From: Methanosarcina sp.
GTDB taxonomy: Archaea > Halobacteriota > Methanosarcinia > Methanosarcinales > Methanosarcinaceae
Reading direction: 5' to 3'
Length of the DNA stretch: 6,358 nt
NCBI GenBank assembly: GCA_017883485.1
Contig: JADGNM010000160.1
Coordinates: forward strand, 1-6,358
A program made the position numbers and the translations under genes. This document shows positions 4,977 through 6,358 of this stretch, one piece after another (position 1 is the first letter of the stretch; every line of letters starts with the position of its first letter). A model generated the notes under the pieces. The model was not told the DNA's origin, did no database searches, and saw only the letters and a program-made list of their open reading frames with translations.

Positions 4977-5874
4977 AAGCTGTATGGTAGGGCAGGAATA
5001 CCCTGGAGTCGAGACTGCTACTCGTTACGTATTTGACAGGCTTGGAATAGATTTTATTATGAATGATGAGCAGTCCTGCTGTACGGGGATCGGGCATTAT
5101 ACTGATATTTTTGAGGGGCTAACAACAACAGCTATTGCAGCCCGCAATTTTGCCGTTGCAAGAAGATGCGGGTATCCCAATATAACCTGCCTCTGTTCAA
5201 CCTGTTATGCCATAAACAAAGAAGCCTGTGAAGTTCTTAATACCGATAATGAGGTTAGGGAAAAAGTCAATTCCATTTTCATAGAGCGAGGTCTTGCAGA
5301 TCTTGTTTACGAAAAAAATGATATGGACCCAAGGAGAAACTTCTACCATGCAGTTGAGATTCTCTTGAGTAAAGCCAACCAGATTAAGGAAAAGAAAAAG
5401 TTTGACTTCTCAGGCGTCAAAGCTGCAGCCCACCATGCCTGTCATTACTATAAAGTTAAGTACCTTGACGTTTTAGGAAATCCTGAAAATCCCCAGCTTA
5501 TAGATACCATAGCCGTAGAGTGCGGAGCCGATATGGTCAGCTGGTACGAAGACCGCACTCTTACCTGTGGGATGGGCTTTGCTCAGCTCCATCTCAATAA
5601 AAAGACTTCTCTTCAGGTCACAAAGAAAAAACTCGACAGCCTTCAAAAAGCTGGTGTGGAGCTTATGATTCATATGTGCCCGAACTGCCATATTCAGTAT
5701 GACCGTTACCAGCCGGTAATAGAAAGAGAATTTGGGGTAAAGTACGATACTGTGCACATGAACGTTGCCCAGTTTGTAGCCCTTTCCATGGGCGCTGACC
5801 CCTATAAAGTGTGCGGTTTCCAGACCCATTCCGTGCCTCTTGAAGGATTTTTAGAGAAGTACGGGATAATCTAA
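4930..5874 (+). CDS. hdrB: CoB-CoM heterodisulfide reductase subunit B (CCG domains)
   Basis: HdrB is the catalytic subunit; in the known structure two noncubane 4Fe-4S clusters held by two CCG motifs cleave the CoM-S-S-CoB disulfide to the two thiols. Motif one is complete: Cys18, the pair Cys50-Cys51 followed by TG, and Cys89-X2-Cys92. Motif two has Cys171 (HHACHYYK), then Thr212-Cys213-Gly where the family has Cys-Cys-Gly, then Cys250-X2-Cys253 (CPNC). The first of the twin cysteines is therefore replaced by Thr, which could alter one cluster. The product is 314 residues, slightly longer than usual. TTG 4930 was chosen because it has a good ribosome binding site and keeps Cys18; the ATG at 4984 would lose it. 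The gene starts within hdrC, overlapping by 47 bases, and ends the operon. HdrB1-like is the best label. Confidence 0.93.
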   Translation: MKAIEDIPDRQLLLFKSCMVGQEYPGVETATRYVFDRLGIDFIMNDEQSCCTGIGHYTDIFEGLTTTAIAARNFAVARRCGYPNITCLCSTCYAINKEACEVLNTDNEVREKVNSIFIERGLADLVYEKNDMDPRRNFYHAVEILLSKANQIKEKKKFDFSGVKAAAHHACHYYKVKYLDVLGNPENPQLIDTIAVECGADMVSWYEDRTLTCGMGFAQLHLNKKTSLQVTKKKLDSLQKAGVELMIHMCPNCHIQYDRYQPVIEREFGVKYDTVHMNVAQFVALSMGADPYKVCGFQTHSVPLEGFLEKYGII

Positions 5875-6358
5875 AAGATCTGCTTTAAAGTGAACAGATC
5901 ACATCTCTTGTATCTCCTTTCTTATTTTTATGTTCAAATTTAATTTTAAACAGGCTCTTAAGCATTGTATTCTTCGCAAAGACATCGAAAAGTAGATTTC
6001 GGCTACAGAGGAGGTAGAAGCCTGCAGCCTTGAGACGGTCTGGTTCTTATTTATGGTAGAGAGGATGTTGGTTGCGTTCCCATAGTCAAAATGGCTATGG
6101 AGATAAAGACTCACAAGCCATATGACCTGCATTCTATGTTTGTTGGATATGTTCAAGAATTTCAATATTACAGAACTAACTGAAAAATAATATAAATTCT
6201 AATTAATAGATAGAAGGCAATACTACTTTTACTGTAAACTTTCTCTGAATAATGAAAAGTTGTAACTATTCAGCCTGGGTAAAACAATATCAATAGGCAT
6301 CTTTATCAAGATTCAATGGGGAAATTTCAGTGAGCTAATTTTTTATAATTGTTAGCTA
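5875..6358. other. Gene-free region downstream of hdrB
   Basis: After the terminator no intact gene is evident. The centre (about 5980-6130) is less A+T-rich than the flanks and has a protein-like plus-strand frame broken by a TGA at 6031-6033. It ends at a TGA at 6181-6183 and has no start and no recognisable family. A minus-strand frame at 5899-6165 (88 codons) has low-complexity, non-protein-like composition. From 6184 to the end the sequence is A+T-rich, with a small inverted repeat at the very end (AGCTAA 6333-6338, TTAGCT 6352-6357) that the window edge may truncate. Confidence 0.5.
5877..5940 (+). terminator. Probable terminator of the hdrACB operon
   Basis: Two bases after the hdrB stop, GATCTG (5877-5882) and CAGATC (5895-5900) form a 6-base-pair stem with a 12-base loop. 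A pyrimidine-rich stretch ending in CTTATTTTTA (to 5930) follows. Archaeal termination relies mainly on T-rich tracts, so the tract may matter more than the stem. No gene continues on this strand within the next 300 bases. Confidence 0.5.

Noticed and set aside
5473..5829. 118-codon minus-strand frame inside hdrB
   Set aside because: It is antisense to the second CCG motif region of HdrB.
5899..6165. 88-codon minus-strand frame downstream of hdrB
   Set aside because: Its composition is not protein-like, it has no ribosome binding site that I can see, and it overlaps the probable hdr terminator.
1..6358. CRISPR array, tRNA or rRNA genes
   Set aside because: No regularly spaced repeats, cloverleaf-like segments or rRNA-like conserved stretches were seen on either strand by eye.

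Overview
The window looks like a methanogenic archaeon of the Methanosarcina type. This rests on the genes (a three-subunit cytoplasmic heterodisulfide reductase, a PurS-type purine enzyme subunit and a small archaeal winged-helix regulator), on long and very A+T-rich spacers between more balanced coding regions, and on TATA-type rather than bacterial promoters. The genus is an inference from gene order and protein style; no search was run.

Layout, left to right. 82-333 (minus) is purS, with a clear ribosome binding site. 388-877 has no intact gene. Its plus strand carries what looks like a decayed PIN-domain (VapC-like) fragment (about 456-723), and a hairpin lies at 813-835. 878-1279 (minus) is a winged-helix regulator. 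1280-1851 is a 570-base divergent spacer between the regulator and the hdr operon. It holds TATA-like boxes for both directions, a perfect 14-base palindrome (1735-1748) just upstream of one hdrA-side TATA box, and a loosely inverted-repeat-bounded A+T-rich segment (1443-1537). 1852-5874 (plus) is an hdrA-hdrC-hdrB operon with overlapping genes: 4 bases between hdrA and hdrC, 47 bases between hdrC and hdrB, the last starting at TTG. 5877-5940 is a stem-loop followed by a T-rich tract, probably the operon terminator. The remainder to 6358 has no intact gene, only a weak candidate for decayed coding sequence (5962-6183).

How the genes work together. HdrA (FAD and iron-sulfur clusters) is the electron entry and bifurcation subunit, HdrC is the two-cluster wire, and HdrB carries the CCG-domain site that reduces the CoM-S-S-CoB heterodisulfide, the last step of methanogenesis. 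No hydrogenase, MvhD, formate dehydrogenase or polyferredoxin gene is adjacent, so the electron donor is not shown here. In Methanosarcina the soluble HdrA1C1B1 enzyme is linked by established work to methylotrophic growth with ferredoxin as the probable donor. The divergent regulator is a reasonable but untested candidate controller of the operon.

The most interesting points are departures from the textbook enzyme. HdrA ends in a domain that resembles MvhD but has lost its iron-sulfur cysteines. One of HdrA's C-terminal ferredoxin motifs is one residue short. HdrA carries a roughly 30-residue insert. HdrB has Thr in place of one of the twin cysteines of its second CCG motif.
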